This document shows, piece after piece, positions 46,066-54,786 of a stretch of DNA of 64,000 bases (positions are counted from its first letter, which is position 1; every line of letters starts with the position of its first letter). The DNA is taken from positions 32,684-96,683 of the forward strand of contig NZ_JAQZSG010000022.1 in the NCBI RefSeq assembly GCF_028745515.1. Reading direction: 5' to 3'. The DNA is from Paenibacillus thermotolerans. Its GTDB lineage: Bacteria; Bacillota; Bacilli; Paenibacillales; YIM-B00363. The notes beneath the pieces were generated by a model. The model was not told the origin of the DNA and did not search any database. It worked only from the letters and a program-made list of their open reading frames with translations. Made by a program: the position numbers and the translations under genes.

Positions 46066-46935
46066 TTACTCGTTCGATTCCCAGCGGCATAAGATGCCTG
46101 CCGGCAAAATCATATTTTTGGCCGTTATGGGCAGCCCGATTTCCCCCGTTGTAATGCTTCCCCCGTACTTTTCCGACAGCGTCAGCCGCGCAATGTTGCC
46201 AAGCACCGTAGGAGACAGCCCGGTCGTATACGAATTGATCAGAAGAAACAGCGGCTTCTTGGACATGATCGTCGTGCAAAATTCCAGGAACGGATACAAA
46301 TTCGTCTCCAGCTTCCATACTTCCCCGCCGGTGCCGCGCCCGTAGGAGGGAGGATCCATAATGATTCCGTCATACGTATTGCCCCGGCGCTGCTCGCGCT
46401 GGACGAATTTGAACACGTCGTCCGTAATAAACCGTACAGGCTTCTCGGCTAAGCCGGATAAGGCGATATTTTCCTTCGCCCAAAGCACCATCCCCTTCGC
46501 CGCGTCGACGTGGGTCACTTCCGCGCCTGCGGAAGCGGCCGCGACGGTCGCGCCTCCGGTATATCCGAACAGGTTCAACACCTTGATCGGACGGCCGGCA
46601 TTTCGGATTTTGTCCATCATCCAGGACCAGTTCACCGCTTGCTCCGGAAACAGCCCCGTATGCTTGAAGTTCGTCGGCCGGATGTAAAACTTTAAATCCT
46701 TGTAGCCGATCGTCCACCGCTCCGGCAGCTTCGTCTTAAATTCCCACTGTCCTCCGCCCGAAGAACTCCGATGGTATCTGGCGGATACGTTCTGCCACAG
46801 CTCGGTCTCCTTCGCGAGCGGCCAAATAATTTGCGGGTCGGGTCTGCGAAAAATGACATGGCCCCAACGCTCCAGCCTCTCGCCGCCGCCGGCGTCCATC
46901 AATTCATAATCGATCCAATCGTGTGCTGCAAACAT
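46066..46935 (-). CDS. class I SAM-dependent methyltransferase (RlmI-like)
   Basis: 289 residues. An N-terminal beta-rich part is followed by a Rossmann methyltransferase core: SAM motif I is VLNLFGYTGGATVAA, the acidic loop is VDAAKG, and the catalytic-type motif is IIMDPPSYGRG. The DPPS-Y motif and overall layout resemble rRNA cytosine-C5 methyltransferases of the RlmI/RlmK type, but there is no PUA domain. The substrate is most likely RNA, by inference from the family. The start is ATG at 46935 with GAGGAG 10 nt upstream. Confidence 0.85.
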   Translation of the reverse strand: MFAAHDWIDYELMDAGGGERLERWGHVIFRRPDPQIIWPLAKETELWQNVSARYHRSSSGGGQWEFKTKLPERWTIGYKDLKFYIRPTNFKHTGLFPEQAVNWSWMMDKIRNAGRPIKVLNLFGYTGGATVAAASAGAEVTHVDAAKGMVLWAKENIALSGLAEKPVRFITDDVFKFVQREQRRGNTYDGIIMDPPSYGRGTGGEVWKLETNLYPFLEFCTTIMSKKPLFLLINSYTTGLSPTVLGNIARLTLSEKYGGSITTGEIGLPITAKNMILPAGILCRWESNE

Positions 46936-47100
46936 GCGTAAAAAACTCCTCGTTTACTTGATAGTTTGTCGGTTTCGCTATACGCTTGATAGGAAGCGGT
47001 TAACGTTTGCCGCAAAATGGGAAGAAAGTCCTGACTGATGACTTATCCATATATTGTACATCAGCAGGCAACTTTCAATCAAAGATGGTGGAGGAGAAAT

Positions 47101-47760
47101 ATGAGTCAGCCTGTTATGCGCGTTCGGCTGCGGCGCCGAACGAACGGATGGAAAGCTTTACTTGCAACCGTCTTGCTGCTTGGGGCGGTTGCGGCAATCG
47201 CGGCTATTCTGGACAATCCCGCCGTGACGGAGTTGGACCGGACGGTAGGCGAAGCGATTCGCAGCCTGCGAAGCGAGGCTCTGGATCAAGCCGCGAAGTG
47301 GTTGAATATTGTTGGTTCCACCAAGGGCTATGCTGTCATCACCGCGGTCGCTGCCGTATGGTTCGCTTTACGGAAGAAAGCTCCCGAAGCGATTCTTACG
47401 ATCGTTTCCGTCGCAGGGGCATACGGTTTAAACACGCTCGTCAAAAACATAGTGGAAAGACCCCGGCCGCCGGCGGCTGAGGCATTATTCATGGAGGACG
47501 GCTTCAGCTTTCCAAGCGGCAACGCGACCATAGCCGCGGCGCTGATCGGGTACATCATGTTCGCCATATGTCTGCACTCCGCAACACGTCCTGCTTTACG
47601 CATGTCTACAATCGCGATCGGAAGCATAATTATGTTGTTGATCGGCGCATTTCGGATTTACGCCGGGGTTCATTATGCTACCGATATTGTCTCCGGATAT
47701 TTGCTGGGCGCCGCTTGGCTCGCGATTGTCGTGTACATACAACGGAAATATATGACTTGA
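47101..47760 (+). CDS. PAP2-family membrane phosphatase ahead of glgB
   Basis: A membrane protein of 219 residues with about five helices. PAP2 motif 1 is KNIVERPRP (K-x6-RP) and motif 3 is RIYAGVHYATD (R-x5-H-x3-D). Motif 2 reads PSGN where PSGH is usual, so the second catalytic-site histidine is replaced by asparagine. Activity may be altered, or this may be a natural variant branch. Family members dephosphorylate undecaprenyl or phosphatidylglycerol phosphates. The start is ATG with GGAGGAG upstream. glgB starts 14 nt after the stop, so the two are probably co-transcribed. Confidence 0.87.
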   Translation: MSQPVMRVRLRRRTNGWKALLATVLLLGAVAAIAAILDNPAVTELDRTVGEAIRSLRSEALDQAAKWLNIVGSTKGYAVITAVAAVWFALRKKAPEAILTIVSVAGAYGLNTLVKNIVERPRPPAAEALFMEDGFSFPSGNATIAAALIGYIMFAICLHSATRPALRMSTIAIGSIIMLLIGAFRIYAGVHYATDIVSGYLLGAAWLAIVVYIQRKYMT

Positions 47761-47774
47761 CGGAGGAATGCTTT

Positions 47775-49685
47775 GTGGCGGGATGGACTCCGAGCGATTT
47801 CGATCTGTATTTGTTCCGGGAAGGAACGCTGTATGAAAGCTATCGCACATTTGGAGCACATCTTTGCGAGCATGAAGGCGCAAGAGGAGTCCGGTTCGCC
47901 GTATGGGCTCCTCGGGCCGTTCAAGTAAGCGTCGTCGGGGAGTGGAACGGGTGGAAGCCCGAAAGCGATCCGCTCGAGTGCGCACCGGGCGGCGTCTGGT
48001 GCGGCTTTCTTCCGGGAATCGGGGAAGGCGCGATCTATAAATATGCCATTCGAACGTCAACCGGAGAGTGGAAGCTAAAAGCGGATCCGTACGCTTTCCG
48101 TTCCGAGGTTCGCCCGAGCACCGCTTCGATCGTATACGATTTGAGCGGGTACAGGTGGAAAGATATGAATTATAGAAAGCGCTTACACGAATCGTACGAA
48201 CGGCCGCTCTCCGTTTACGAGGTGCATCTCGGCACATGGAGAAGAAGAGACGACGGCTCCATGCTCTCGTATGAGGAGCTTGCCGACGAGCTCGTCAATT
48301 ACGCGGCGGATATGGGCTTTACCCATATCGAGCTGCTGCCGCTTGCCGAGCATCCGTACGACCGCTCTTGGGGCTACCAGGCAACCGGCCTTTATTCGGT
48401 TACGAGCCGGTTCGGAAGCCCGAAGCAGTTTATGGCGTTCGTCGACCGGTGCCACCAAAGAGGGATCGGCGTCATTATGGACTGGGTGCCCGGACATTTT
48501 TGCAAGGACGACCACGGACTAAGACGCTTCGACGGAACGCCTCTATACGAACCGGAGGACGATCGCCTTGCCGAAAAAATAGAGTGGGGAACGCTCGGCT
48601 TCGACTTCGGCAAGCCGGAGGTGCGGAGCTTTTTAATCAGCAACGCACTGTATTGGATGGATATGTTTCATATTGACGGGCTGCGCGTCGATGCGGTCGC
48701 GAGCATGCTCTATTTGAATTTCGGGAAGCCTGCGGACCGCCATGTGTACAACCGGTACGGCGGGGAGGAAAATCTCGAAGCGATCGAGTTTCTGCGGACG
48801 CTCAATCAAGCGGTATTCGAACGGTTTCCCGGAGCCTTAATGATGGCGGAGGATTCCACCGCTTGGCCGCTGGTCACCGCCCCCGTCCATAAAGGCGGTC
48901 TTGGCTTCAATTACAAGTGGAACATGGGCTGGATGAACGACATGCTCGAATATATGGAAAAGGACCCGATCCACCGCAAAAATCACCACAAAAACATCAC
49001 CTTCTCCTTCCTCTACGCCTTTTCGGAAAATTTCGTGCTTCCTTTATCCCACGACGAGGTCGTCCACGGCAAAAAATCGCTCTTGAACAAAATGCCCGGC
49101 GACTACCGGCAAAAGTTTGCCGGACTTCGCGTCCTTCTCGGCTATATGACCGCACACCCCGGCAAGAAGCTGCTGTTTATGGGCGGCGAGTTCGGCCAAT
49201 TTTCCGAATGGAACGATTCGGCCCAGCTCGACTGGCAGCTGCTTGAATATCCGATGCATGCGTCGATGCGGCTGTATGTGCGGGAGCTGAACCGGTTTTA
49301 CGCGAAACAGCCGGCGCTTTGGCAGAACGACTGCCGCGCGGAGGGCTTCGAATGGATTTCCCCGCACGACAGCGAGCAGAGCGTCATCGCGTTTATTCGT
49401 CATGCGAAGCAAGCGAAGCATATGTTGATTATCGTTTGCAACTTTACGCCCGCATCTTATCCGAACTACCGGATCGGCGTGCCGCTGCCCGGCGCGTACC
49501 GGGAAGTGTTCAACAGCGACAGGATCGAATACGGAGGCTCCGGACAAAAGAATGCGAGGCGAGTCGAAGCCGATAACATTCCTTGGCATGACCGAGCGTA
49601 TAGTATTAGCATTAGCGTGCCGCCGCTCGGAATTGTAGCGCTTAAACGAATATTACCCAGAAAGGGGCAACCGTATGAGGCGTAA
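47775..49685 (+). CDS. glgB: 1,4-alpha-glucan branching enzyme
   Basis: GlgB adds alpha-1,6 branches to glycogen. It has 636 residues from GTG at 47775, placed by CGGAGGA 7 nt upstream; the frame runs back through the PAP2 gene but that part is only an overlapping frame. A CBM48 domain lies at about 25-110, followed by a GH13 barrel with the nucleophile aspartate in [10 protein letters not shown], the acid/base glutamate in MMAEDST and the third carboxylate in LSHDEVVHG, then a C-terminal beta domain. It is first of glgB-glgC-glgD-glgA and overlaps glgC by 11 nt. Confidence 0.95.
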   Translation: MAGWTPSDFDLYLFREGTLYESYRTFGAHLCEHEGARGVRFAVWAPRAVQVSVVGEWNGWKPESDPLECAPGGVWCGFLPGIGEGAIYKYAIRTSTGEWKLKADPYAFRSEVRPSTASIVYDLSGYRWKDMNYRKRLHESYERPLSVYEVHLGTWRRRDDGSMLSYEELADELVNYAADMGFTHIELLPLAEHPYDRSWGYQATGLYSVTSRFGSPKQFMAFVDRCHQRGIGVIMDWVPGHFCKDDHGLRRFDGTPLYEPEDDRLAEKIEWGTLGFDFGKPEVRSFLISNALYWMDMFHIDGLRVDAVASMLYLNFGKPADRHVYNRYGGEENLEAIEFLRTLNQAVFERFPGALMMAEDSTAWPLVTAPVHKGGLGFNYKWNMGWMNDMLEYMEKDPIHRKNHHKNITFSFLYAFSENFVLPLSHDEVVHGKKSLLNKMPGDYRQKFAGLRVLLGYMTAHPGKKLLFMGGEFGQFSEWNDSAQLDWQLLEYPMHASMRLYVRELNRFYAKQPALWQNDCRAEGFEWISPHDSEQSVIAFIRHAKQAKHMLIIVCNFTPASYPNYRIGVPLPGAYREVFNSDRIEYGGSGQKNARRVEADNIPWHDRAYSISISVPPLGIVALKRILPRKGQPYEA

Positions 49686-50841
49686 AGAATGTGTCGCGAT
49701 GCTGCTGGCGGGAGGGGAGGGGCGGAGACTGGAGCAGCTTACGAAGCAATTGGCGAAGCCCGCCGTTCATTTCGGAGGAAAATACCGCATTATCGATTTT
49801 ACGTTGTCCAATTGCACCAATTCCGACATTGACACCGTCGGAGTGCTTACGCAATATCAGCCGCTCGTGCTGAATTCTTATATCGGCATCGGCAGCTCGT
49901 GGGATTTGGACCGAAAAAACGGGGGCGTCACCGTGCTTTCCCCGTTTCTGGAACAAAAGGGCGGGAACTGGTACAGCGGAACGGCCAACGCCATTTACCG
50001 CAATATCGGCTTTTTGGAGCAATACGACCCGGAATATGTGCTGGTCATTTCCGGCGATCACATATACAAGATGGATTACGACGAGATGCTGTCCTTCCAC
50101 AAAGAGCGCGGCGCGGAGGCTACGATTGCGGTGATCGAGGTCGATTGGAAGGAGGCGAGCCGATTCGGCATCATGAGCGTGGACGGCGGCGACCGGGTTA
50201 CCGAATTTGCCGAAAAGCCGAAGGAACCGAAAAGCAATCTCGCGTCGATGGGCGTTTATATTTTTACATGGAGCGTATTGAAATCGTACTTGCTTAAGGA
50301 TGAAGCGAATCCGGACTCCTCCAACGATTTCGGCAAAGATGTCATCCCTATGATGCTAGAGGAAGGCGCGAGGCTGTTCGCTTATCCGTTCGAAGGCTAC
50401 TGGAAGGACGTCGGGACGGTGCAAAGCTTGTGGGAAGCGCATATGGACCTTCTCGAGGACAAACCGAAGCTGGACTTGTTCGACCGCAGCTGGCGCATTT
50501 ATTCGCTCAGCCCGTACCGGCCCCCGCAATACGTCGCCCCCACGGCAACCATTTCGCGATCTCTCATCAACGAAGGCTGCTCCGTTTACGGCGAGATCGA
50601 CCATTCCGTATTGTTTTACGGCGTACAGGTCGGCGGCGGATCGGTCGTGAAGGATTCGGTCATTATGCCGAACGTAACCATCGGGAGCGGTGTGCGCGTG
50701 TATCGCTCGATTATCGGCGAAGGCACCGTAATTGAGGACGGCTGCGTCATCGGCACGCCAACGGATGAAGAGAGCGCCGATATCGGAGAGATTACGCTGA
50801 TCGGCGGCAACGAATACGTTCGAAAGGTCGTGACGGCATGA
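49675..50841 (+). CDS. glgC: glucose-1-phosphate adenylyltransferase, catalytic subunit
   Basis: GlgC makes ADP-glucose from glucose 1-phosphate and ATP. It has 388 residues, with the nucleotide-binding [16 protein letters not shown] at the N terminus, a conserved [15 protein letters not shown], the [13 protein letters not shown] block and the FAEKP region, then a left-handed beta-helix C terminus. The intact glycine-rich loop distinguishes it from GlgD. The start is ATG with AAAGGGG upstream, inside the end of glgB. It overlaps glgD by 4 nt. Confidence 0.95.
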   Translation: MRRKECVAMLLAGGEGRRLEQLTKQLAKPAVHFGGKYRIIDFTLSNCTNSDIDTVGVLTQYQPLVLNSYIGIGSSWDLDRKNGGVTVLSPFLEQKGGNWYSGTANAIYRNIGFLEQYDPEYVLVISGDHIYKMDYDEMLSFHKERGAEATIAVIEVDWKEASRFGIMSVDGGDRVTEFAEKPKEPKSNLASMGVYIFTWSVLKSYLLKDEANPDSSNDFGKDVIPMMLEEGARLFAYPFEGYWKDVGTVQSLWEAHMDLLEDKPKLDLFDRSWRIYSLSPYRPPQYVAPTATISRSLINEGCSVYGEIDHSVLFYGVQVGGGSVVKDSVIMPNVTIGSGVRVYRSIIGEGTVIEDGCVIGTPTDEESADIGEITLIGGNEYVRKVVTA

Positions 50842-51950
50842 AACGGGTGATGGGCGTTATTAATTTGATCGATGAGCCGGATCAATTGGAGGAGCTGACG
50901 CTTCACAGGTGCGCGGCTTCCGTTCCGTTCGGCGGCCGCTACCGCCTGATCGATTTCGCGCTCTCCAATATGGTCAATTCCGGAATCGAGGATGTCGCCG
51001 TGTTTACCCAGCATAAATACCGATCTTTAATGGACCATTTGGGCTCGGGGAAGGAATGGGATTTGGACCGTAAGCGCGGGGGATTGTTCTTGCTGCCGTC
51101 CGTTCTTGACGGCCGGCCGGGCGGCATGAAGGGGGATCTGTGCCAATTTTTCGCGCACCGCGATTATTTTTACCGGGGGAAGCAGGAGTACGTCGTCATC
51201 TCCCGAAGCCATGTCGTCTGTAATATCGATTTGCGGCCCGTGCTCGATTTCCATGAAGCGGTCCGCGCGGATATTACGTGCATCTATAAAGAGATGGACA
51301 ATGCGGAAGATTCGATCCACCACAAGTTGCGCGTAGAAAGCAGCGGCCGCATTACGGCCATGCAGGAGCAGACCGGCCGGTTGTCCGGCACGAGCCTTTC
51401 GCTCGAGATTTACGTGCTGCGCAAATCGCTGCTGCTCGATATGGTGGAGACATGTCTGGCGCAAGGCGACGACTATTTGGTGCGGGACGGCATGATGAAA
51501 AATATTTCGCGATTGAAATTGTACGGCTACAAGTACGATGGGTATGCGGGAATCGTCAATACGATCCCAAGCTATTACCGGCACAGCATGGAGCTGTTGA
51601 GCCCGGACGTGCTGCGGGAGCTGTTCTTTCAAACGTCGGCTCCGATCTACACGAAGGTCAAGGACGAACCGCCGGCCAAGTACGGAGAAGCGGCGGCCGT
51701 CAAGCATTCGCTGGTTGCCAACGGAAGCTCGATTGAAGGAACGGTCGAAAACAGCATCGTATCCCGAGGCGTGAAGGTAAAGAAGGGGGCTTGCGTCCGC
51801 AACGCCATTTTGCTGCAAAACTGTGAAATCGGCGAAAATGTCGTCGTAGAAAATGCCATATTGGATAAAGACGTATGGATCGACCGCGGCAGAGTGCTGA
51901 CCGGTGCCGTCACGGCTCCGTTCATCGCGGCCAAGAAGAAGGTGATTTAG
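50838..51950 (+). CDS. glgD: GlgD, regulatory subunit of ADP-glucose pyrophosphorylase
   Basis: A paralogue of GlgC with 370 residues. It keeps the fold ([21 protein letters not shown] and [15 protein letters not shown]) but lacks the glycine-rich nucleotide loop at the N terminus ([17 protein letters not shown]), as expected for the non-catalytic partner that stimulates GlgC in Gram-positive bacteria. It overlaps glgC in ATGA and is followed 3 nt later by glgA. Confidence 0.94.
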   Translation: MKRVMGVINLIDEPDQLEELTLHRCAASVPFGGRYRLIDFALSNMVNSGIEDVAVFTQHKYRSLMDHLGSGKEWDLDRKRGGLFLLPSVLDGRPGGMKGDLCQFFAHRDYFYRGKQEYVVISRSHVVCNIDLRPVLDFHEAVRADITCIYKEMDNAEDSIHHKLRVESSGRITAMQEQTGRLSGTSLSLEIYVLRKSLLLDMVETCLAQGDDYLVRDGMMKNISRLKLYGYKYDGYAGIVNTIPSYYRHSMELLSPDVLRELFFQTSAPIYTKVKDEPPAKYGEAAAVKHSLVANGSSIEGTVENSIVSRGVKVKKGACVRNAILLQNCEIGENVVVENAILDKDVWIDRGRVLTGAVTAPFIAAKKKVI

Positions 51951-51953
51951 CCG

Positions 51954-53387
51954 GTGAAGGTGCTGATGGTTGCGGCGGAGGCGGCGCCGTTCGTCAAGAC
52001 GGGCGGGCTTGCGGACGTGATCGGTTCGCTGCCGAAGGCGCTGGCGGGCATCGGCGCGGAGGTGCGCGTCATCCTTCCCAAGTATGAAGACATGGCGGCG
52101 AAGTGGCGGGAGAAGCTGAAGCCTGTCACTGCCTTCGAGGTCGAGCTCGGCTGGAGGCGGCAGTATGGCGGCGTCGAGACGCTTACGCACGACGGTATCA
52201 CTTATTATTTCATAGATAATGAATATTATTTCCGCAGGCGCGGGTTGTACGGGTACGGCGACGACGCGGAGCGGTTCGCTTATTTTTGCAAGGCGGTGCT
52301 GGAAGCTTTGCCGCGCCTCGGCTGGGAGCCCGACGTGCTTCATTGCCACGATTGGCATGCCGCGCTTGTTCCCGTATTTCTGCGGGCGCGCGACGGCGAG
52401 AGCGAGAGCGGGAGGCACCGTCCGCTGAAGACGGTGTTCACGATCCACAACCTGAAATATCAGGGGGTATTTCCGGCAGGCGTGCTGGGCGATGTGCTGG
52501 GCCTCGGTTTGGAGCACTTTCATGTGAACGGTCTGGAGTTTTACGGCAATGTCAACTATATGAAGGGTGCATTGAACTGCAGCGACCGGATCACGACGGT
52601 AAGTCCGACGTACGCCGCCGAAATCCAAACCCCGATGTACGGCGAAGGGCTGGACGGGGTGCTGCGGTACCGGAAGGACCGGTTAACCGGCATTGTGAAC
52701 GGATTGGATACCCGGGAGTACGATCCGATGACGGATCCGCATCTTGCGGCGAATTACAGCGGTTTTTTTGATGAGAAACGCGTTAACAAAGCTGCGCTGC
52801 AGGAGGAGCTCGGACTCCCCGCAGACGATACGATTCCCGTCATTGCGCTGGTCTCTCGGCTGGTCGAGCAGAAGGGGCTCGACTTGATCGCATATGTGCT
52901 GGAGGAGCTTCTTCAAGAGCGGCTGCAGCTTATTGTATTGGGAACGGGCGACGACATGTACGAAAAAATGTTCCGCGACGCCGCCTACCATCATCCGGAC
53001 AAATTGGCCGCGCGGATTGTGTTTGACGAGGGGTTAGCCCGGCGGTTTTACGCCGCATCGGATTTATTCCTCATGCCGTCGCGGTTTGAGCCTTGCGGGA
53101 TCGGGCAGCTGATTGCGATGCGTTACGGCAGCGTGCCGATTGTGCGCGAGACGGGCGGACTGCGGGATACGGTCGTTCCGTATAACGAGTTTACGGGCGA
53201 GGGACACGGTTTTACGTTCACCCACTACAATTCTCACGATATGTTGTATACAATGAGAAGAGCGCTTGCGATACATAAGGACGAGACCCACTGGAGATGC
53301 ATCATCGATAATGTCGCGAAGCAGGATGTAAGCTGGGATGCGTCGGCTAAGCAATATGCCCGGCTTTACGATCAATTATTAGCGTGA
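51954..53387 (+). CDS. glgA: glycogen synthase (ADP-glucose type)
   Basis: GlgA extends alpha-1,4-glucan from ADP-glucose. A GT5 protein of 477 residues with the N-terminal ADP-glucose motif KTGGLADV (from K15), a second Rossmann domain, and the C-terminal EPCGIGQLIAMRYGSVPIVRETGGL, which carries the family glutamate. The start is GTG at 51954 with AAGGTG upstream. It ends the glgBCDA set. glgP, which closes the Bacillus subtilis operon, is absent; an acetyltransferase gene follows after 17 nt instead. Confidence 0.95.
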   Translation: MKVLMVAAEAAPFVKTGGLADVIGSLPKALAGIGAEVRVILPKYEDMAAKWREKLKPVTAFEVELGWRRQYGGVETLTHDGITYYFIDNEYYFRRRGLYGYGDDAERFAYFCKAVLEALPRLGWEPDVLHCHDWHAALVPVFLRARDGESESGRHRPLKTVFTIHNLKYQGVFPAGVLGDVLGLGLEHFHVNGLEFYGNVNYMKGALNCSDRITTVSPTYAAEIQTPMYGEGLDGVLRYRKDRLTGIVNGLDTREYDPMTDPHLAANYSGFFDEKRVNKAALQEELGLPADDTIPVIALVSRLVEQKGLDLIAYVLEELLQERLQLIVLGTGDDMYEKMFRDAAYHHPDKLAARIVFDEGLARRFYAASDLFLMPSRFEPCGIGQLIAMRYGSVPIVRETGGLRDTVVPYNEFTGEGHGFTFTHYNSHDMLYTMRRALAIHKDETHWRCIIDNVAKQDVSWDASAKQYARLYDQLLA

Positions 53388-53404
53388 GAATAGGAGATTG
53401 AAGC

Positions 53405-54598
53405 ATGACGGACATTCGAAATTTGCGGCCGGACGAAATCGAAGAAGCGATCCGGCTCAGCGAATTCGCGTTTCAATTGTCGCTAACGGCGGAAGAGCGC
53501 GCCGAACGGGTGCAGGCGTCAGGAGCAAAGCCGGAGCGGCAGTGGGGCTGTTTCGAGGACGGCCGGCTCGCGGCGAAGCTGGTGCTGCTGGATTTGAAGA
53601 CGTATATTCACGGCCGGTTATTTGCGATGGGCGGCATTGCCGGCGTCGCGACGTGGCCCGAGTATCGGCGGCAGGGCTTTGTTGCGAAGCTGCTGAAGCA
53701 TTCGCTTCAAATCATGAAGGAACGCGGACAGACGGTATCGTATTTGCACCCGTTCGCTTTCGGCTTTTACCGCAAGTTCGGTTGGGAAACGTACGCAAGC
53801 TATAAGAAATACGAGCTGACGAGGGAGCAAATGCCGGCGTTTCCGTCAACCGTCGGACGCGTTCGCCGGATCGGGGAGGACTGGGAGTCGCTCAGTCCGC
53901 TCTATGAGGCGTATGCTTCCCGATATAACGGTACGACGAAGCGCACCGGCGAGTGGTGGAAGGAACGGATTTTCGCATGGAAGAAGGGGCAAACCGCCGT
54001 TTACGACAACGCCGCCGGGGAAGCCCGGGGCTATATGCTGTACCAGGTCAAGGAGCGCACCTTTACCGTCCACGAGATGGTGTTTCTAGACGAGGAGGCG
54101 CGCCGCGGACTGTGGAACTTCATTAAGAACCACGATTCGATGGTGACGAAGGTGGAGCTGCAAGCTCCGGAGGACGATGAGCTTGCGTTCCTGCTCCCGG
54201 ATCCGCGGGTGAAGCAGGAGCTCGTGCCGTATTTCATGGCACGCATCGTCGATTTGGCGGCGTTCGTCGGCCGCTACCCGTTCGCGGCGGCAGGCGGTGC
54301 GGGCGTGCCGCCGGTGCTGCTGCGCGTGCGCGACGAGCACGCGCCTTGGAACGACGGCGTGTTTCGCCTCGCCGTCGACGGGGACGGCGGCGGCAGCCTG
54401 ACGCCGGCCGAGGATGTAACGGCGGTGGACGGCGCCGCCGTTACATGCTCCATCGGCGCGCTTGCCGCCATGTTGATCGGGAACAGGCGGCCGCGCTTTC
54501 TGCTTGCCGCCGGCTTGCTCGAAGGCCCGGAGGAGGCCGTCGAAGCGCTTGAGCGCGTTGTGCCTTCGCGAACCGCCTATTTGCTCGATTTCTTTTGA
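53405..54598 (+). CDS. Eis-like GNAT N-acetyltransferase with sterol-carrier-type C-terminal domain
   Basis: 397 residues. The first GNAT domain has the acetyl-CoA loop VATWPEYRRQGFVAKLL (about residues 78-94) and the FAFGFYRKFGWE segment. A second GNAT-like domain follows, and the last 110 residues form an SCP2-like fold. The C terminus ends in aromatic residues (LLDFF), and in Eis enzymes the terminal carboxylate acts as the base. Eis-type enzymes acetylate amines, including aminoglycosides; the natural substrate here is unknown. It lies 17 nt after glgA and may share that transcript. Confidence 0.87.
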   Translation: MTDIRNLRPDEIEEAIRLSEFAFQLSLTAEERAERVQASGAKPERQWGCFEDGRLAAKLVLLDLKTYIHGRLFAMGGIAGVATWPEYRRQGFVAKLLKHSLQIMKERGQTVSYLHPFAFGFYRKFGWETYASYKKYELTREQMPAFPSTVGRVRRIGEDWESLSPLYEAYASRYNGTTKRTGEWWKERIFAWKKGQTAVYDNAAGEARGYMLYQVKERTFTVHEMVFLDEEARRGLWNFIKNHDSMVTKVELQAPEDDELAFLLPDPRVKQELVPYFMARIVDLAAFVGRYPFAAAGGAGVPPVLLRVRDEHAPWNDGVFRLAVDGDGGGSLTPAEDVTAVDGAAVTCSIGALAAMLIGNRRPRFLLAAGLLEGPEEAVEALERVVPSRTAYLLDFF

Positions 54599-54629
54599 TG
54601 CATCACATCAGTTATCGATCCATACCGAA

Positions 54630-54660
54630 GAGCCCGGGAAGCTTGTTCCCGGGCTCTGTT
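54630..54660 (+). terminator. terminator after glgBCDA and the acetyltransferase
   Basis: GAGCCCGGGAA and TTCCCGGGCTC form an 11-bp stem around a 5-nt loop. The following T-tract is short (TGTTGCG), so efficiency is uncertain. Confidence 0.65.
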
Positions 54661-54716
54661 GCGTTATGCCGCTGCGTGCTGCTTCCGTCTTCGATGCGGT
54701 TTTATTTGTAAAGCTC

Positions 54717-54750
54717 CGTTCATTCGGTATTCATAGTTCATGTCTACAAT
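54717..54750 (+). promoter_or_regulatory. MMPL gene promoter with TTCAT direct repeats
   Basis: CCGTTCAT, then 6 nt, TTCAT, 10 nt and TACAAT (-10 at 54745-54750). The TTCAT units at 54719 and 54730 are 11 bp apart, one helical turn, and cover the -35 region; a third TTCAT lies at 54737. The same layout with identical spacing precedes the gene at 57060, which suggests a shared OmpR-type activator. Confidence 0.55.
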
Positions 54751-54786
54751 GCCTATGAAGCGACTTTATAGGAGGCAGAGGAAGCT

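Noticed and set aside
51027..52628. A 533-codon frame opposite glgD and glgA
   Set aside because: Antisense shadow of two clear genes; no start signal and no recognisable domain.
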